A DNA stretch of 64,000 bases from the NCBI RefSeq assembly GCF_037577855.1, contig NZ_JBAKFX010000016.1:1-64000 (forward strand). The letters are read 5' to 3'. Below, one piece after another: positions 1-9,259 of this stretch. The notes beneath the pieces are model-generated. The model ran no database searches, was not told the DNA's origin, and was given only the letters and a program-made list of their open reading frames with translations. This DNA is from Dethiothermospora halolimnae (GTDB lineage Bacteria > Bacillota > Clostridia > Tissierellales > VENL01). The first letter of the stretch is position 1, and each line of letters starts with the position of its first letter. A program made the translations under genes and the position numbers.

Positions 1-128
1 GGAGGGGGAAAGTGTATCCTTTTTTAGGGCCAAACGGTCTTTTGATACCCATTAATAGTAAAATGTGTATAATAAACATTTTTTGTATGAGTAAAATTTT
101 TACTGGAAATTAGATGCGAAATTTCTGA
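1..128. other. Non-coding left edge; no FlhB coding where it is expected
   Basis: Directly upstream of the flhB tail one would expect the conserved FlhB cytoplasmic domain, including its NPTH autocleavage site. All three plus frames instead carry stops here (for example TAG at 112-114 in the frame of the tail) and I recognise no FlhB residues. The stretch could be the end of an inserted element, a diverged remnant, or poor sequence at a contig end. I see no transposase, recognisable terminal repeat or group II intron domain V. Confidence 0.5.
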
Positions 129-293
129 CAAAATATAAAAAAGGTTGCAAAGGAGTCAAATGTCCCTCTAGTAGAGAATAAACCATTGGCAAGAACTTTA
201 TATAGTAGTGTCGATATAGGGGACATAATACCTGAGGAATTATATCAGGCTGTGGCAGAAGTTTTAGCCTATGTTTATAATTTAAAGAATTAA
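129..293 (+). pseudogene. flhB: 3' fragment of flhB (flagellar export protein FlhB, C-terminal tail)
   Basis: The 54 codons from 129 to the TAA at 291-293 encode the end of FlhB, the substrate-specificity switch of the flagellar type III export gate. The hallmark is NKPLARTLYSSVDIGDIIPE followed by LYQAVAEVLAYVYNLKN, preceded by IKKVAKESNVPLVE. FlhB is usually about 350 residues, so over 80% is absent. The frame is closed by TGA at 126-128 and TAG further up. Another frame just upstream reads EISDKI, which would join to KKVAKE if one base were lost, so a frameshift near 135 is possible. Position directly before flhA fits flhB. Whether the gene is truly broken or the contig edge is poor cannot be decided here. 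Confidence 0.72.
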
Positions 294-310
294 TGTAAGG
301 GGGATATATT

Positions 311-2344
311 ATGAAATTTGGTGATGTGGTCGTTGCAGTTGCAATGATTTTAGTAGTAATAATAATTATTATACCAGTGCCCAAGGGGGCTTTAGATATC
401 CTTCTTAGTCTAAATATATCGTTAGCACTATTAGTCTTTCTTATATCCATGTATACAGAAGATGCCCTTCAGTTTTCCATATTTCCATCCTTATTATTAA
501 TTACGACATTATTTAGACTATCACTAAACATATCTACGACTAGATACATTTTAGGAGAAGGAGATGCTGGTAATGTAATAGAAGCCTTTGGAAGCTTTGT
601 TATTAGAGGAAATGCTATAGTTGGATTTATCATATTTTTAATAATTGTACTTATACAGTTCCTCGTAATAACCAAGGGATCAGAAAGGGTTGCGGAAGTG
701 GCAGCTAGATTTACATTGGATGCGATGCCAGGTAAACAGATGGCCATCGATGCAGATTTGAACTCTGGTCTTATTACAGAACAAGAGGCGAAAGTTAGAA
801 GGAAAGACATACAAAGATCTGCTGATTTTTATGGGGCTATGGACGGTGCAAGTAAATTTGTTAAGGGAGATGCAATAGCGGGTATAATTATAACCTTAAT
901 TAATGTTGGGGCTGGATTTGGTATTGGAATATTGAAACAAGGATTATCTTTTGGAGAGGCTTTATCAAAATATACTCTATTAACTGTGGGAGATGGTCTG
1001 GTTAGTCAAGTGCCTGCATTACTAATATCTGTATCTGCGGGTATTGTGGTTACAAGAGCTGCATCAGAAGCTAACTTAGGTCAAGATTTACTTAAACAAC
1101 TCTTTGGAAGAAATCCAAGAATAATGTTTATACTAAGCATTGTTCTATTACTTTTAGGAGTAGGTACACCATTACCTAATATACCATATATTTTACTAGC
1201 TTCTTTTTTTGGATTTCTTGGGTTCTCCATGGTTTCTACAAAAAAGAAAGCTATGGAGGAAGAAGGTATTGAAGAAGAATCAGAAGAATCTGAGAATATA
1301 CGGGAACCTGAAAGTGTTATGTCCTTATTGAAAGTCGAAGATATCGAGTTGGAATTTGGCTATGGTATTATCCCATTAGTAGATGCAAATCAAGGGGGAG
1401 ATTTGTTGGATAGGATCGTAATGATAAGAAGACAAATTGCCCTTGAACTAGGAATAGTACTACCTATGGTAAGACTAAAAGATAATATACAGTTAAATCC
1501 AAATGAATATGTAATAAAGATAAAAGGCAATCAAATATGTAGACGAGAGGTTATGTTTGATCATTATCTTGCGATGGACCCAGGTACTGTGGAAGAGGAT
1601 ATAGATGGAGTAGATACAATAGAACCTGCCTTTGGTCTGCCTGCTAAATGGATAAGCCAAGAAGATAGAGAGAAGGCTGAAATATTAGGATACACTGTTG
1701 TTGATTTACCCTCTGTCATTGCCACCCATTTAACTGAAATTATTAAAAATAATGCATATGAATTACTGGGAAGACAGGATGTAAAGGTTCTTATTGATAA
1801 TGTAAAAGAAGAATATCCAGCCTTAGTTGAAGAAGTTGTGCCGAAATTCTTTTCAATAGGAGAAATTCAGAAGGTTTTAGCTAATTTATTAAAAGAACAA
1901 ATTTCCATAAGGGATATGGTTACTATTTTGGAAACTTTAGCCGATTACGGTAATGTAACTAAAGATCCAGATATGTTAACTGAGTATGTGAGACAAGGAA
2001 TGGCCAGATATATAACAAATAAATATGTTGAAAATTCAAGACTAAATGCCCTTACCTTAGATGGCCAATTGGAACAATTGATTATGGAATCCATAAAGCA
2101 AACAGAAGCTGGTTCCTATTTGTCCCTTCCTCCGGATAAAGTGCAGAGGATTTTGGATAGTTTAATGGGAAATATAGAAAGGCTAACTTCTATAGGGGAA
2201 CAGCCTATAGTGTTAACAGCACCTATTGTGAGAATATATTTTAAAAAACTTACAGAGCAGATTTCTCAAGACTTAATAGTATTATCCTATAATGAAATTG
2301 ATTCATCTGTTGAAGTACAGTCTATAGGGATGGTGACACTATAA
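311..2344 (+). CDS. flhA: Flagellar biosynthesis protein FlhA
   Basis: FlhA (677 residues, normal family length) forms the nonameric export gate ring of the flagellar type III secretion apparatus. The first ~310 residues hold about eight hydrophobic segments with the conserved cytoplasmic loop (ITKGSERVAEVAARFTLDAM, then MPGKQMAIDADLNSG). An acidic linker near residues 315-335 (EEEGIEEESEESE) leads to the soluble substrate-docking domain. The start ATG follows AAGGGGGA at a good distance. The stop overlaps the flhF start (TAATG), so the two are translationally coupled. Family and context leave no real alternative. Confidence 0.97.
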   Translation: MKFGDVVVAVAMILVVIIIIIPVPKGALDILLSLNISLALLVFLISMYTEDALQFSIFPSLLLITTLFRLSLNISTTRYILGEGDAGNVIEAFGSFVIRGNAIVGFIIFLIIVLIQFLVITKGSERVAEVAARFTLDAMPGKQMAIDADLNSGLITEQEAKVRRKDIQRSADFYGAMDGASKFVKGDAIAGIIITLINVGAGFGIGILKQGLSFGEALSKYTLLTVGDGLVSQVPALLISVSAGIVVTRAASEANLGQDLLKQLFGRNPRIMFILSIVLLLLGVGTPLPNIPYILLASFFGFLGFSMVSTKKKAMEEEGIEEESEESENIREPESVMSLLKVEDIELEFGYGIIPLVDANQGGDLLDRIVMIRRQIALELGIVLPMVRLKDNIQLNPNEYVIKIKGNQICRREVMFDHYLAMDPGTVEEDIDGVDTIEPAFGLPAKWISQEDREKAEILGYTVVDLPSVIATHLTEIIKNNAYELLGRQDVKVLIDNVKEEYPALVEEVVPKFFSIGEIQKVLANLLKEQISIRDMVTILETLADYGNVTKDPDMLTEYVRQGMARYITNKYVENSRLNALTLDGQLEQLIMESIKQTEAGSYLSLPPDKVQRILDSLMGNIERLTSIGEQPIVLTAPIVRIYFKKLTEQISQDLIVLSYNEIDSSVEVQSIGMVTL

Positions 2345-3537
2345 TGAAAATAAAAAGATTTGTTGGTAAAAATAATAAAGAAGCCATGTATAAATTAAAA
2401 AAACAACTGGGTTCTGATGCCATTATACTCCATACAAGAAAAATAAAGCAATCGGGAATATTAGGATTTTTAAAAAAACCTTTGGTAGAAATAGTGGCAG
2501 CAATAGATGATAATGTAAAGAAACCAAAAGTTGAGAGAGCTTATAAAAAGGAATTTAATAGAGAATTATCAAAAGCTTTTAATAGTAAATTAAATAACAA
2601 CACTAATATAATAGGTTCGAACAACAATTATCCTAGAAAAAAAGAAAATAGTGGTAATGAAAATACTACTAATGATGATATAAAAAAACTTAAAGAAACA
2701 GTAGAAGATTTTATAAGCAGTATTAAAAATAAGGAAGTCTTAACTTTACCAGAACCATTAAGTTATTACAGGAAAAAAATGTTAGAAAATGGAGTTCAGT
2801 TAGAAATAGCAGAACAAATATTGTCACAAATTAGTAATGATATTGATGTTAATAGCAAAGATGAAGATACTATATCAAATATTGTTAGATATAGTATAAA
2901 AAACTATCTAGGGGACCCCTATAAACCTACAGATGGACAAGGACAAAAGATAATATTCTTTATAGGTCCAACTGGAGTTGGGAAAACGACCACTTTGGCA
3001 AAGATAGCTGCTCATTATGTTCTTGAGAAACAAAAAGAAGTGGGGCTTGTTACTGCAGACACCTATAGGATTGCCGCGGTTGAGCAGCTAAAAACCTATA
3101 GTAAAATATTAAATATACCTATTAAAATTATATATAAAATGCAGGAATTTGATAATGTATTGTCGAATTTTATAGATAAAGATGTTATATTGGTAGATAC
3201 AGCTGGTAGAAGCCATAATAATAAGGAGCAGATGGAAGAAATAGAAGGTCTGCTAAATACTGGAGTCAATAAAGAGATTTATCTAGTTCTTAGTGCTGCT
3301 ACCAGTACAGATACTATAAAAGAAATAATAGAAAAATATGATTTTATTGATGATTATAAAATTATCTTCACTAAAACCGATGAAGTAGCAAATTTAGGTG
3401 TTATTTTGAATACAAGAGCTTATACTAATAAACGATTATCTTATATTACAACTGGACAAAATGTACCAGAGGATATTGAAATTATTAATCTAGATAATTT
3501 GATAAATAAGTTGATTGGAGTAAATAACAATGAATGA
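2344..3537 (+). CDS. flhF: Flagellar SRP-like GTPase FlhF
   Basis: FlhF is an SRP-family GTPase that sets the position and number of flagella. This 397-residue protein has the FlhF N-terminal region (MKIKRFVGKNNKEAMYKLKK), a low-complexity Asn/Lys-rich linker (about 80-115), an N domain, and the SRP G domain with G1 GPTGVGKTTT (about 208-217), DTAGRSH (about 285) and TKTDE (about 343). It overlaps flhA by one base and flhG by eight, the usual flhA-flhF-flhG arrangement. The partner FlhG activates the FlhF GTPase in characterised systems. Confidence 0.96.
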   Translation: MKIKRFVGKNNKEAMYKLKKQLGSDAIILHTRKIKQSGILGFLKKPLVEIVAAIDDNVKKPKVERAYKKEFNRELSKAFNSKLNNNTNIIGSNNNYPRKKENSGNENTTNDDIKKLKETVEDFISSIKNKEVLTLPEPLSYYRKKMLENGVQLEIAEQILSQISNDIDVNSKDEDTISNIVRYSIKNYLGDPYKPTDGQGQKIIFFIGPTGVGKTTTLAKIAAHYVLEKQKEVGLVTADTYRIAAVEQLKTYSKILNIPIKIIYKMQEFDNVLSNFIDKDVILVDTAGRSHNNKEQMEEIEGLLNTGVNKEIYLVLSAATSTDTIKEIIEKYDFIDDYKIIFTKTDEVANLGVILNTRAYTNKRLSYITTGQNVPEDIEIINLDNLINKLIGVNNNE

Positions 3538-4435
3538 TCAAGCCTATAGACTAAGAGAACTTATTAAACATTCCCAACAAAAACATAAAAAAGGAGATAA
3601 CAGCAAAAAAGATAATGATAATACTAGAATTATAGCAGTAACTAGTGGCAAGGGGGGCGTAGGTAAAACTAACTTTACAGTTAATCTAGCAGTGACGTTG
3701 AATAACTTAGGTCACCGTGTTGTAATATTTGATGCTGATATTGGTTTGGCTAATGTTGATATTTTATTAGGCTTAACATCGAAATATAATATATCTAGTA
3801 TTTTAAATGGTGAAAAAAATATTGAGGATATTATGCTAGATGGGCCTAAAGGATTGAAAATTATCCCAGGGGGCTCCGGTATTGAAGAATTAATTGATAT
3901 GGATAATAGAAAAGTTGATATTCTAGTTAATCAGCTAGAAAAGCTTAAAAACTCCTTTGATTTTATAATAATAGATACTGGAGCAGGATTATCAAATACA
4001 GTAATAAGTTTTGTAAATGCGGCAAATGAAGTAATATTGGTAACTACTCCAGAGCCTACCTCATTGACTGATGTTTATGCAATGATAAAAACTTTAGATA
4101 CCTCTAGTCATCACACAGATTTTAATATTGTTATAAATAGAGTGAAAAATGAAAAAGAGGCAAATATAATATTTGATAGACTTAACAGAGTTTCGAATAA
4201 GTTTTTAGATATAAATATAAACAAATTAGGTTTTTTAAATGAGAGTAAACTTGTATTCAAGGCTGTTAAAAGGCAGGAGCCATTTACTTCTTTATATCCT
4301 AATTCTTTGACTTCTAAAAATCTTATTCATATGGCTAATGAAATTGTTGAGGGTCAAAAATCAAAGGAAAAGGGATTGGGATTTGATAGTTTTATAAAAA
4401 AATTTAAAAACTTTTTTACAAAGGAGGCGAATTAA
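3530..4435 (+). CDS. flhG: MinD/ParA-like ATPase FlhG (YlxH)
   Basis: FlhG is a MinD-type ATPase that works with FlhF to control flagellar number and C-ring assembly. The 301-residue protein carries the deviant Walker A motif TSGKGGVGKTN (about 39-49), the switch I region FDADIGLANVDILLG, and the switch II motif IIIDTGAGLS. A short basic N-terminal segment before the ATPase core (residues 1-30, with LRELIKHSQQKHKK) matches the DQAxxLR element that contacts FlhF in known FlhG proteins. The C-terminus has the basic, amphipathic residues (SFIKKFKNFF) expected of a membrane-targeting helix. Confidence 0.95.
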   Translation: MNDQAYRLRELIKHSQQKHKKGDNSKKDNDNTRIIAVTSGKGGVGKTNFTVNLAVTLNNLGHRVVIFDADIGLANVDILLGLTSKYNISSILNGEKNIEDIMLDGPKGLKIIPGGSGIEELIDMDNRKVDILVNQLEKLKNSFDFIIIDTGAGLSNTVISFVNAANEVILVTTPEPTSLTDVYAMIKTLDTSSHHTDFNIVINRVKNEKEANIIFDRLNRVSNKFLDININKLGFLNESKLVFKAVKRQEPFTSLYPNSLTSKNLIHMANEIVEGQKSKEKGLGFDSFIKKFKNFFTKEAN

Positions 4436-4438
4436 TAG

Positions 4439-5086
4439 ATGGCAAAGGATAGCTACCTTCCTAGTATAGGTAATATAATTCAAGTTAGATATAGGGATAA
4501 AGAATATAGTAGTAGATTGATAGATATAGTAGACGATAGATTTATTATTCTTGGACCAATGGAAAAGGGAACCTTTATTCCAATTGCTAAGAATAGTAAA
4601 ATGAAAATCATATATATTATTGAAGAAAAAGGTAGATTTCTATTTGACTGTGTGGTTAAAGAAAGGTCTAAGGACCCTGTTTATAAACTGGAAGTAGAAA
4701 AAATCAATGAAATAGTTAGAATACAAGAAAGGGAATATTATAGACTTCCACTAAAGGTTCCGATAAAAAAAAGTCATAGCTCTAAAAGGGAGGATATTGA
4801 TGAAATAACGGAAGAGTGTGAAGCTGATGATATTAGCGGAGGTGGATTAGGAATTTTAACAAACTATAAGCATAATGTAGGAGATGTAGTAGATTTAAAA
4901 ATATTAGATAATGAAATCGATATTGATGTTTCTGGCAAAGTACTAAGACTTGATAGTACAAAAAACTCAAATTACAAATATTCTGCTGGAATAGCCTTTT
5001 TTGATATGAACGCAGAAAAGAGGGATAAAATAATTAAGTTTATTTTTAAGCAACAAAGAAAACTAAGGAAAAAGGGTTTGATATAA
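4439..5086 (+). CDS. PilZ-domain flagellar brake protein (YcgR-like)
   Basis: The 215-residue protein has an N-terminal YcgR-like beta domain (about 1-90) and a C-terminal PilZ domain. The two c-di-GMP binding signatures are visible: RxxxR as REYYRLPL (about 97-104) and DISGGGLG (about 131). YcgR-family proteins bind c-di-GMP and slow or stop the flagellar motor. The gene lies between flhG and cheB, with its ATG after AAGGAGG at 4421-4427 (long spacing), and cheB begins directly after its stop. This places c-di-GMP sensing inside the motility operon. The exact target is not shown by sequence. Confidence 0.9.
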   Translation: MAKDSYLPSIGNIIQVRYRDKEYSSRLIDIVDDRFIILGPMEKGTFIPIAKNSKMKIIYIIEEKGRFLFDCVVKERSKDPVYKLEVEKINEIVRIQEREYYRLPLKVPIKKSHSSKREDIDEITEECEADDISGGGLGILTNYKHNVGDVVDLKILDNEIDIDVSGKVLRLDSTKNSNYKYSAGIAFFDMNAEKRDKIIKFIFKQQRKLRKKGLI

Positions 5087-6127
5087 ATGAAAAAAAGAGT
5101 TTTAGTTGTTGATGATTCAGCATTTATGAGAAGAATAATAACTGACATCTTAAAAGAAGATAATAGATTTGAAGTAATAGAAACGGCAAAGAATGGAAAA
5201 GAAGCACTATTAAAAATAAAAAGCCTAAAACCCGATGTTATTACATTAGACGTTGAAATGCCGATTTTAAATGGCATTGAGACATTAAAGGAAATTATGT
5301 CGAACTATAAAACACCTGTAGTGATGCTTAGTAGTTTAACACAAGACGGGGCTGAAGCTACAATGGAAGCCCTTGAGTTAGGTGCAGTGGACTTTATAGC
5401 TAAGCCTAGTAGTATATTTGAAATGGATAGTAAAAAAGAAGAGTTACTAGAAAAAATAGAAGCAGCTACAAAGGCTACTATACATAAAAAGCCTACTACT
5501 GCAGTAAAAAGAAGGAAAAATAACATAAAAACATTAAAAAAAGGTGAGAAAAGATTTTCCACATTAATAGGGATAGGAACATCTACAGGGGGACCTAGGG
5601 CTTTACAAGAGATAATTCCCTTTTTTCCGGCGGATATCAATGCTTCTATTGTTATAGTTCAGCACATGCCTCCAGGATTTACAAAATCCTTAGCTAAGAG
5701 GTTAGACTCATTATCAGAGGTAAAGGTTAAAGAAGCAGAAGCGGATGAAGTGCTGAAGAGGGGATATTGTTATATAGCCCCTGGAAACTATCATGTCCTT
5801 ATTAAGGAAAAGTTTAATGAGCTAAGAATCGAACTTAATGATGGTAAAAACGTATCAGGACATAAACCTTCAGTAGATGTTTTAATGAATTCAATTTCCC
5901 ATATCAAAAAATATAAAACAATAGGTGCTATCTTAACAGGTATGGGTTCAGATGGCACAAAGGGTATACAAAAGGTTAACGATAATGGTGGATTTACCGT
6001 AGCCCAAGATGAAGAAAGTAGTGTAATATTTGGAATGCCAAAGGCAGCAATAAATTCTGGAGCTATTGATAAAATAATAGCCTTAAATAATATGGCTAAA
6101 TACTTAACTGATAAAGTGGGGGTGTAA
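5087..6127 (+). CDS. cheB: Chemotaxis protein-glutamate methylesterase CheB
   Basis: CheB demethylates (and deamidates) chemoreceptor glutamates to reset adaptation. This 346-residue protein has a receiver domain with acidic pocket D9-D10, phosphoacceptor D55 in LDVEMP and the conserved KPSS near 105, a charged linker (KKPTTAVKRRKNNIKTLKKG), and the methylesterase domain with the catalytic triad in GTSTGGP (Ser), QHMPPGFT (His) and MGSDGTKGI (Asp). It starts on the base after the PilZ stop. No cheR is seen in this window, so the opposing methyltransferase must be elsewhere. Confidence 0.97.
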   Translation: MKKRVLVVDDSAFMRRIITDILKEDNRFEVIETAKNGKEALLKIKSLKPDVITLDVEMPILNGIETLKEIMSNYKTPVVMLSSLTQDGAEATMEALELGAVDFIAKPSSIFEMDSKKEELLEKIEAATKATIHKKPTTAVKRRKNNIKTLKKGEKRFSTLIGIGTSTGGPRALQEIIPFFPADINASIVIVQHMPPGFTKSLAKRLDSLSEVKVKEAEADEVLKRGYCYIAPGNYHVLIKEKFNELRIELNDGKNVSGHKPSVDVLMNSISHIKKYKTIGAILTGMGSDGTKGIQKVNDNGGFTVAQDEESSVIFGMPKAAINSGAIDKIIALNNMAKYLTDKVGV

Positions 6128-6129
6128 TT

Positions 6130-8163
6130 ATGGACATGAATCAATACTTAGATATGTTTATAGAAGAATCAAAGGAACATTTACAACATATGAATGATAA
6201 TCTGCTGACTCTAGAAAACTCACCAAAGGATCTTAACTTAGTAAATGAGATATTTCGAGTAGCCCATACGTTGAAAGGAATGGCTGGTACCATGGGCTTC
6301 ACTAAAATAGCTGATTTAACGCATAAAATGGAAAATGTCTTACATGTCATTAGAAATGGTGAAAGAGAGGTTACAACTGACTTAGTAGATGTTCTGTTTG
6401 AATGTTTTGATACACTAGAAGCCTATACAAATAATATAATTGAACAGGGTTCCGAAGGAGAACTTGATTGTACCCATATAATAGAGAAGTTAAGCATGAT
6501 AGAGCAAGGAAAGTCCATTTCAGAGGATAGCTCAAAGGATGATGATATAATAGTAAACGAAAGTACAATGAGCTCAGAAAAAGTAGATAATAAAGAGGAT
6601 GAATATAATGAGTATGTTGTAAATGTTTTAAATAAAGCTAAAGAAAAAGGTTTAAATACTTTAAAATTAAAAATAACTATCGAAGAAAATTGTATGTTGA
6701 AATCAGCAAGGGCATTTATTATATTTAATAGACTTGAGGAATATTCTGAGATAATACAATCTACTCCTCCTGCTGAAGATATTGAAGATGAAAAATTTGA
6801 TCTGTCTTTTTCATTAACATTGGTTACTGAAAAAACAGTTAGTGAAGTAAGAGAGGATATACTTTCAATTTCTGAAATAGAGAAAGTAGAAGCTAATGAA
6901 ATAAATTTAGAAAATGTATCTGTCAAAGAGGAAAAAAAGGAAATAAGGGAAGAGAAATCGGCTGAGAAGAAGGATTCCAAGCCTAAGAAAGCAGCCAATA
7001 AAAAAGCAAAAGGCCATAAATTTGGTAAGACTGTTAGAGTGGACATAGAAAGATTGGATAATTTAATGAATTTAGTAAGCGAGTTAATAATTATAAAGAC
7101 TCGTATGGAAGATATAGGCTCATCATCCAAAAGACAAAATATGAATGAAACTATTGAATATTTAGAGCGTATAACCAGTAATCTACATGATGCTGTCATG
7201 AAAGTAAGGATGGTTCCCATAGAAAGGGTATTTAACAGATTCCCAAGGATGGTTAGAGACCTAGCAAAGGAATTAGATAAGAAAATAAATCTTCAGATGT
7301 CAGGGGAAGAGACTGAAGTTGATAGAACGGTTATAGATGAGATAGGAGATCCATTAATACATCTAATTAGAAACTCTATAGACCATGGGATAGAAAGTCC
7401 AAAGGAAAGAAAAGAATTAGGAAAAGAAGAAGCTGGAACTGTAAAATTAATTGCATATCCCGATGGCAATAACGTAGTTATTGAGGTTACAGATAATGGT
7501 GGAGGAATAAATGTAGAAAAGGTAAAACAGAAAGCCATAGAAAGAGGTTTAGTTTCAGCAGAGGAAGCCTCAAATCTGTCAGATGAAGAAATCGTTGATT
7601 TCCTTTTTGATGCTGGTTTTAGTACTGCAGATAAAATATCTGACGTATCAGGAAGAGGTGTTGGATTAGACGTTGTAAAAACTAAGATACAATCAATTGG
7701 TGGTAACGTTGAGGTGGAAACCACAAGGGGAAAAGGATCTAAGTTTATTATTCGATTGCCTCTTACTTTATCTATAATACAAGCATTATTAATTAAAATA
7801 AGTGATGAAATATATGCGTTACCTTTAGGTTCTATTAAAGAAATTATTCCTATTTCCAGTAAAGACATAAGAACAGTTCAAGATCAAGAAGTAGTTTTAT
7901 TTAGGAATAAAACACTACCTATAATTAGACTAAAGGATATATTAGGAATTGAAAAAGATGGAGAAAAGGATGAACTAATCTCAGTAATTGTGAAAAAAGG
8001 AGATAAAGAGGCTGGACTTATAGTAGATGACCTAATGGGGCAACAAGAAATAGTGATGAAATCTTTAGGAAAATATTTAACAGGAGTTAATCATATAGCA
8101 GGTGCTACAATATTAGGAAATGGAAGCATATCAATGATTTTAGATGTTAATTCGCTATTTTAA
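6130..8163 (+). CDS. cheA: Chemotaxis histidine kinase CheA
   Basis: CheA (677 residues) is the receptor-coupled histidine kinase. Domains in order: HPt with phospho-His46 in RVAHTLKGMAG; an acidic linker; a P2-like response-regulator docking region (about 155-260); a Lys/Glu-rich linker; the dimerisation helix pair (VDIERLDNLMNLVSELIIIK); the HATPase domain with LIRNSIDHGIE (N box), VTDNGGGI (G1) and GRGVGLDVV (G2); and a C-terminal CheW-like domain ending at the stop. The ATG follows GTGGGGGTG. It sits between cheB and cheW and overlaps neither. Confidence 0.97.
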   Translation: MDMNQYLDMFIEESKEHLQHMNDNLLTLENSPKDLNLVNEIFRVAHTLKGMAGTMGFTKIADLTHKMENVLHVIRNGEREVTTDLVDVLFECFDTLEAYTNNIIEQGSEGELDCTHIIEKLSMIEQGKSISEDSSKDDDIIVNESTMSSEKVDNKEDEYNEYVVNVLNKAKEKGLNTLKLKITIEENCMLKSARAFIIFNRLEEYSEIIQSTPPAEDIEDEKFDLSFSLTLVTEKTVSEVREDILSISEIEKVEANEINLENVSVKEEKKEIREEKSAEKKDSKPKKAANKKAKGHKFGKTVRVDIERLDNLMNLVSELIIIKTRMEDIGSSSKRQNMNETIEYLERITSNLHDAVMKVRMVPIERVFNRFPRMVRDLAKELDKKINLQMSGEETEVDRTVIDEIGDPLIHLIRNSIDHGIESPKERKELGKEEAGTVKLIAYPDGNNVVIEVTDNGGGINVEKVKQKAIERGLVSAEEASNLSDEEIVDFLFDAGFSTADKISDVSGRGVGLDVVKTKIQSIGGNVEVETTRGKGSKFIIRLPLTLSIIQALLIKISDEIYALPLGSIKEIIPISSKDIRTVQDQEVVLFRNKTLPIIRLKDILGIEKDGEKDELISVIVKKGDKEAGLIVDDLMGQQEIVMKSLGKYLTGVNHIAGATILGNGSISMILDVNSLF

Positions 8164-8177
8164 TGGGAGGTGGAAAA

Positions 8178-8639
8178 ATGGATATGACAAATAGAATTTC
8201 TGAAAATAAATATGTGATTTTTAGTCTCAGTGGTGAATACTACGGAATTGACATAAAAAATGTTGATGTTATAGAGAAAGTAACAAAATTCACTAGAGTA
8301 CCCAATGCTGCTGAATATGTTAAAGGAGTAATTAATCTTAGAGGTGAGGTAGTACCTGTGGTAGATCTTGCTAAGAGATTTGGTATTAAGACTAAGGATA
8401 TTGACAGTGAATCGAGGATAATAATAGTATCAATTAGTGATATGCAAGTAGGCATGATAGTCGATTCGTCATCAGAAGTTATACAATTAGAAAAAACGGA
8501 TATTGACAACCCACCGGACATAGGGGAAAAAGTTTCAGAAGATTTTATAAAGGGTATAGGGAAAAAAGATGGTAGATTAATCATATTATTAAATCTAAAA
8601 AAGGTATTAAAAATAGAGAATATAGATGAAGAAAGCTAG
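8178..8639 (+). CDS. cheW: Chemotaxis coupling protein CheW
   Basis: CheW links chemoreceptors to CheA. The 153-residue product is one CheW SH3-like domain, with the typical IDIKNVDVIEK, the conserved VINLRGEVVPVVDL core (about 50-65) and ILLNLKKVL near the end. An upstream in-frame ATG at 8163 lies before the ribosome binding site GGGAGGTGG (8165-8173), so the ATG at 8178 is the better start. It follows cheA within the operon and precedes cheC. Confidence 0.95.
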   Translation: MDMTNRISENKYVIFSLSGEYYGIDIKNVDVIEKVTKFTRVPNAAEYVKGVINLRGEVVPVVDLAKRFGIKTKDIDSESRIIIVSISDMQVGMIVDSSSEVIQLEKTDIDNPPDIGEKVSEDFIKGIGKKDGRLIILLNLKKVLKIENIDEES

Positions 8640-8650
8640 AGGTGATTAAT

Positions 8651-9259
8651 ATGAATATTAATAATTTGAACTCTACATTAATAGATGTATTAAAAGAATT
8701 GGGCAATATAGGTTCTGGTAATGCAGCTACAGCTCTAGCTAAAATGATAAATAAGCGTGTGGATATGAATGTTCCTCAAGTGAAGATACTAGACTTTAAA
8801 GAAGTTAATGAGATTTTAGGTGGAGCAGAGGAACCAGTTGTGGGAATATATTTTCAAATGGAAGGTGACATTGTAGGAAATATAATGTTTATATTAAATA
8901 TTAAATCTAGTAAAAATCTAGTAGATATCTTGTTTAATAAAAATAGTGAAGGCGAAGACTTAGAAGAGATGGATATTTCAGCACTGTCTGAAATAGGTAA
9001 TATTTTAGCAGCCTCCTATACTAACTCTTTAAGTAACTTGACTGGACTTTCTATTAAAATTTCTGTACCGTCGGTAAGTATTGATATGGCTGGAGCAATT
9101 TTGAGTGTACCGGCTGTACAGTTTGGATATATTGGAGATAAAGTTTTATTTATAGAAACCCAATTCAATGAAGATAATAAAGAAGTCACAGGAGATTTGT
9201 TTTTAGTACCAGATATAGATTCTTTTAACATAATAATGAAACAATTAGGAGTAGATTAA
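8651..9259 (+). CDS. cheC: CheY-P phosphatase CheC
   Basis: CheC dephosphorylates CheY-P in chemotaxis systems of the Bacillus type and is stimulated by CheD. The 202-residue protein shows both active-site motifs of the family (D/S-x3-E-x2-N): DVLKELGNIGSGN near the N-terminus and SALSEIGNILAAS near residue 110, so it should be a two-site CheC rather than a one-site CheX. I start at ATG 8651, six bases after AGAGGTG; an in-frame GTG at 8642 lies inside that site. The stop overlaps the cheD start. Confidence 0.94.
   Translation: MNINNLNSTLIDVLKELGNIGSGNAATALAKMINKRVDMNVPQVKILDFKEVNEILGGAEEPVVGIYFQMEGDIVGNIMFILNIKSSKNLVDILFNKNSEGEDLEEMDISALSEIGNILAASYTNSLSNLTGLSIKISVPSVSIDMAGAILSVPAVQFGYIGDKVLFIETQFNEDNKEVTGDLFLVPDIDSFNIIMKQLGVD

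Noticed and set aside
6423..7220. Long minus-strand open frame (265 codons) opposite cheA
   Set aside because: It is antisense to the HPt-linker-dimerisation part of cheA, rich in Ser/Phe/Ile as expected from the reverse of Glu/Lys codons, has no binding site and no known motif.
8163..8177. cheW start at the earlier ATG 8163
   Set aside because: That ATG precedes GGGAGGTGG, which is spaced correctly for ATG 8178.
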